Shown: positions 61,770-64,000 of the stretch, one piece after another
Numbering within the stretch: position 1 is the stretch's first letter
Layout of the letters: each line of letters begins with the position of its first letter
Source of the DNA: Candidatus Phyllobacterium onerii
GTDB lineage: Bacteria > Pseudomonadota > Alphaproteobacteria > Rhizobiales > Rhizobiaceae
Assembly: GCF_028331445.1 (NCBI RefSeq)
Contig: NZ_JAQMHX010000008.1
Coordinates: 186,001-250,000 of the forward strand
Direction of reading: 5' to 3'
DNA length: 64,000 bases
Notes under the pieces: generated by a model
Told to the model about the DNA's origin: nothing
The model's input: only the letters and a program-made list of their open reading frames with translations
Database searches by the model: none
Position numbers and translations under genes: made by a program

Positions 61770-63391
61770 TTCGTCTTACCGGCGGAGAGGTCGTCGATCC
61801 CGTCAACGGCGCAACCGCAAAGCGCGACGTCTGGATCAGGGACGGCCTGCTTGTCGATGCGCCGAAGGGCGCGACGGCGGACGAGACGCACGACGTCTCC
61901 GGCTGCATCGTCATGGCCGGAGCCATCGATATCCATTCGCATATTGGCGGCGGCAATGTGAACACCGCGCGCCTGCTTCTACCCGAGCATCACCGCGCGC
62001 ACCTGCCGCGCCCGGCCAATACACCACTGTCGAACGCCGGCTGGTCGACCTTCCAGACCGGCACGCTCTACGCGCAGATGGGTTTTACCACCGTTGTCGA
62101 GCCAGCGATGGCGCCGTATGCCGCTTTGCATACGCATCTCGAACTCGCCGACATCCCGATCATCGACAAGGCGACGCTTGCGATCCTCGGCAATGATGAT
62201 TTTACCCTGTCGCTCCTCCGCGATAGCAAATCCAAGGCGATGCTCGACGATTATGTCGCCTGGATCATCGGCTCAAGCCGCGCCTTGGGTGTTAAAGTTA
62301 TCAATGCCGGCGCGGCGGCGGCCTTCAAGGAGAATGTCCGCTCGTTCTCGCTCGATGATATCGTGCCGGAATATGGCGTCAGCTCGCGCAAGATCGTCAA
62401 GTCGCTGCAGGCATCTGTGACGCGGCTTGGCGTTCCGCATCCCCTGCATGTGCACGCCAACAATCTCGGCATTGCCGGCAGTGCCGACACGGCTGCTGCG
62501 ACGATTGCCGCGACAGAAGGGGTGCCGCTGCATCTCGCCCATCTGCAGTTCTATGGCTATGGCACCGAGGGCAAGCGTAAATTCTCGTCGGAAGCGGCTC
62601 GGCTGGCGGAAGCCGTCAACGCTAATCCGGATGTCACAATCGACATTGGCCAGGTGATGTTCGGCCAGACGGTGACAATCTCGTCGGACGTGATGCGGCA
62701 GTTTTCCGCGATCGGCAATGCCAGCCCGAAAAAGACCGTGATTCTCGATGGCGACGGCAATGGCGGCGGCGGCATCGTGCCCTATCGCTATAAACAGGAC
62801 TATTACGGCTCGCTGCAATGGGCCGTCGGCCTCGAGCTTTTCCTGCTCATCACCGACCCATGGCGCGTCTACTTCACCACCGATCATCCGAACGGCGCGC
62901 CTTTCACCGCCTATCCGGAACTCTTCGAACTCTTGATGAGCAGCAATGCCCGCGATGCGAAATCCACCGAGCTCAATGCAACGGCGCTCGGTCTGACGAC
63001 ACTTGCCTCGGTTCGCCGTGAATACACGCTGGAAGAGATCGCCATCATGACCCGTGCAGCTCCCGCCAAGCTCCTTGGCCTCAAGGATCGCGGCCATCTC
63101 GGGGCCGGCGCCATCGCCGATGTCGCGGTCTATCGCAAGGGCAGGGACATCGCAAAAATGTTCCGCGAAGCCGCGCTGGTCTTCAAGAATGGCGATCTCG
63201 TCGTCAAGAACGGCAAGGTCACCCATTATCGCTGGGGCAAGACTCTGCGCCTCAACCCGCCGCCGGACAAGGCGATGGTCAAGCGCATGCAAGCCTACCA
63301 CGAAGAGCGCTACGGTCTTTCGCTCGACTGGTTCACCTTCCCGGATTCCGCAATCCAGCGTCCGGACCCATTTGCGGAGGTGATTTCATGA
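61763..63391 (+). CDS. fhcA: Formyltransferase/hydrolase complex subunit A
   Basis: A 542-residue amidohydrolase-fold subunit (FwdA-like) that hydrolyses formyl-methylofuran to formate. It has AGAIDIHSHIGGGNVNTARLLLPEHH (metal-binding HxH), YAQMGFTTVVEPAMAP, VHANNLGIAGS, HLAHLQFYGYG and TDPWRVYFTTDHPNGAPF. Starts within the end of fhcB and overlaps fhcD by four bases. Confidence 0.94.
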   Translation: MLIRLTGGEVVDPVNGATAKRDVWIRDGLLVDAPKGATADETHDVSGCIVMAGAIDIHSHIGGGNVNTARLLLPEHHRAHLPRPANTPLSNAGWSTFQTGTLYAQMGFTTVVEPAMAPYAALHTHLELADIPIIDKATLAILGNDDFTLSLLRDSKSKAMLDDYVAWIIGSSRALGVKVINAGAAAAFKENVRSFSLDDIVPEYGVSSRKIVKSLQASVTRLGVPHPLHVHANNLGIAGSADTAAATIAATEGVPLHLAHLQFYGYGTEGKRKFSSEAARLAEAVNANPDVTIDIGQVMFGQTVTISSDVMRQFSAIGNASPKKTVILDGDGNGGGGIVPYRYKQDYYGSLQWAVGLELFLLITDPWRVYFTTDHPNGAPFTAYPELFELLMSSNARDAKSTELNATALGLTTLASVRREYTLEEIAIMTRAAPAKLLGLKDRGHLGAGAIADVAVYRKGRDIAKMFREAALVFKNGDLVVKNGKVTHYRWGKTLRLNPPPDKAMVKRMQAYHEERYGLSLDWFTFPDSAIQRPDPFAEVIS

Positions 63392-64000
63392 ACGGGATGC
63401 ATCAGTTGAACCGCAATGGCGTCGTTATCGACGACACGTTCGCCGAAGCCTTCGGCATGCGCGCCACTGCGATCATCATCACGGCGCCGACGTTGAAGTG
63501 GGCGCGGCAGGCCGCCATCACCATGACTGGTTATGCGACCTCGGTTATCGGCTGCGGCTGCGAGGCGGCCATCGACAGGGATTTGCCCGCGTCGAAAACC
63601 CCGGATGGCCGGCCGGGTTGCCGTGTCATGATTTTTGCCATGGGCACGGACGAGTTGCAGAAGCAGTTGAAGAACCGCCTCGGTCAGTGTGTGCTGACAT
63701 CGCCCGGCAGCGCCTGCTTTGCCGATCTTGAAGGAACAGCGCCGCTCGATCTCGGCAATGCGCTGCGCTATTTCGGCGATGGCTGGCAGATATCGAAGAA
63801 GTTTGGTGGCAAGCACTATTGGCGCGTGCCGGTGATGGATGGCGAGTTCCTGTGCGAGGCAACGACGGGGCTGACCAAGCTTGCCGTTGGCGGCGGCAAT
63901 CTCCTGCTCCTTGCTGCCGACAATGCCAAGGCCCTGCGCGCGGCGGAACGGGCCGTAGCCGCGATCGAAAAGGTGCCCGGCGCGATCATGCCGTTCCCGG
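63388..64000 (+). CDS. fhcD: Formyltransferase/hydrolase complex subunit D (formylmethanofuran:H4MPT formyltransferase), partial
   Basis: The first ~204 residues of an FTR-family formyltransferase moving the formyl group from formyl-H4MPT to methylofuran. It reads NRNGVVIDDTFAEAFGMRATAIIITAP, ATSVIGCGCEAAIDRDLP, TPDGRPGCRVMIFAM and QCVLTSPGSACFAD. ATG 63388 overlaps the fhcA stop. The gene continues past the right edge, where fhcC is expected next. Confidence 0.93.
   Translation, partial: MNGMHQLNRNGVVIDDTFAEAFGMRATAIIITAPTLKWARQAAITMTGYATSVIGCGCEAAIDRDLPASKTPDGRPGCRVMIFAMGTDELQKQLKNRLGQCVLTSPGSACFADLEGTAPLDLGNALRYFGDGWQISKKFGGKHYWRVPVMDGEFLCEATTGLTKLAVGGGNLLLLAADNAKALRAAERAVAAIEKVPGAIMPFP

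Noticed and set aside
62273-63301. 342-residue open frame on the - strand
   Set aside because: It lies entirely within fhcA on the other strand, with no family features.

Overview
The window reads as one dense methylotrophy and autotrophy island from an alphaproteobacterium of the Hyphomicrobiales (Rhizobiales). The grounds are the gene families and their order: red-type (form IC) RuBisCO with CbbX, a lanthanide-type methanol dehydrogenase, a CoxMNOP-type oxidase as known from Bradyrhizobium, bacterial tetrahydromethanopterin (H4MPT) genes, and a cyclic-nucleotide domain resembling that of the Mesorhizobium MlotiK1 channel. From memory, the combination xox + pqq + cbb + H4MPT resembles the methylotrophy region of Sinorhizobium pSymB. 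Species and replicon cannot be fixed from the sequence. No rRNA, tRNA, CRISPR array or insertion sequence was recognised.

Layout. 1-1750: a sialic/amino-sugar edge, with a partial NanE-NanK fusion and its GntR regulator, both carrying the same 11-bp operator-like motif. 2040-9781: a CPA2 antiporter with a cyclic-nucleotide-binding domain, then trehalose genes (otsA, otsB and a TreY-like protein whose catalytic residues are substituted), then a DUF2189 membrane protein. 9839-14277: a CoxMNOP-type terminal oxidase plus a small subunit IV. 14499-17321: a DUF1428 protein and a FecR/CHASE2-cyclase pair. 17445-27671: cbbR and the divergent operon cbbFPTALSXE plus a thioredoxin-like gene. 27707-33081: a cytochrome c, a small Cys protein, a NitT/TauT-type ABC transporter, a zinc metallohydrolase and a SoxYZ-like carrier of the quinoprotein-associated families. 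33239-38011: xoxF-xoxG-xoxJ, a rhodanese-like CXXCW-family protein, and a divergent small Cys protein. 38087-41390: pqqABCDE. 41377-46486: a six-gene ABC/periplasmic cluster resembling the lanthanide uptake (lut) genes. 46642-64000: methylofuran and H4MPT biosynthesis and function (MfnB-FolB fusion, MfnE-like, flavoprotein, DHPS-like, DUF447, MfnF-like, HisA-like, fae, CitG-like, RimK-like, mch, ATP-grasp, mtdB, beta-RFAP synthase, PCD-like, fhcB, fhcA, partial fhcD), interrupted by a PIN/Phd toxin-antitoxin pair.

How it works together. XoxF with PQQ (pqqABCDE) and a lanthanide, presumably imported by the lut-like ABC system, oxidises methanol in the periplasm. Electrons leave through XoxG and other cytochromes c to the oxidase. 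Formaldehyde is captured by Fae on H4MPT, oxidised by MtdB and Mch, and released as formate by Fhc, which uses methylofuran. No serine-cycle gene is present here, so carbon is likely assimilated as CO2 through the complete Calvin cycle set.

Most unusual: the TreY-like pseudoenzyme translationally coupled to otsA; the antiporter-cyclic-nucleotide domain fusion; a cyclase lacking the usual substrate-specifying lysine; a five-Asp periplasmic protein in the lanthanide-transport-like cluster; a 17-bp direct repeat spaced two helical turns apart upstream of xoxF; and perfect palindromes before pqqA and the lut-like operon.
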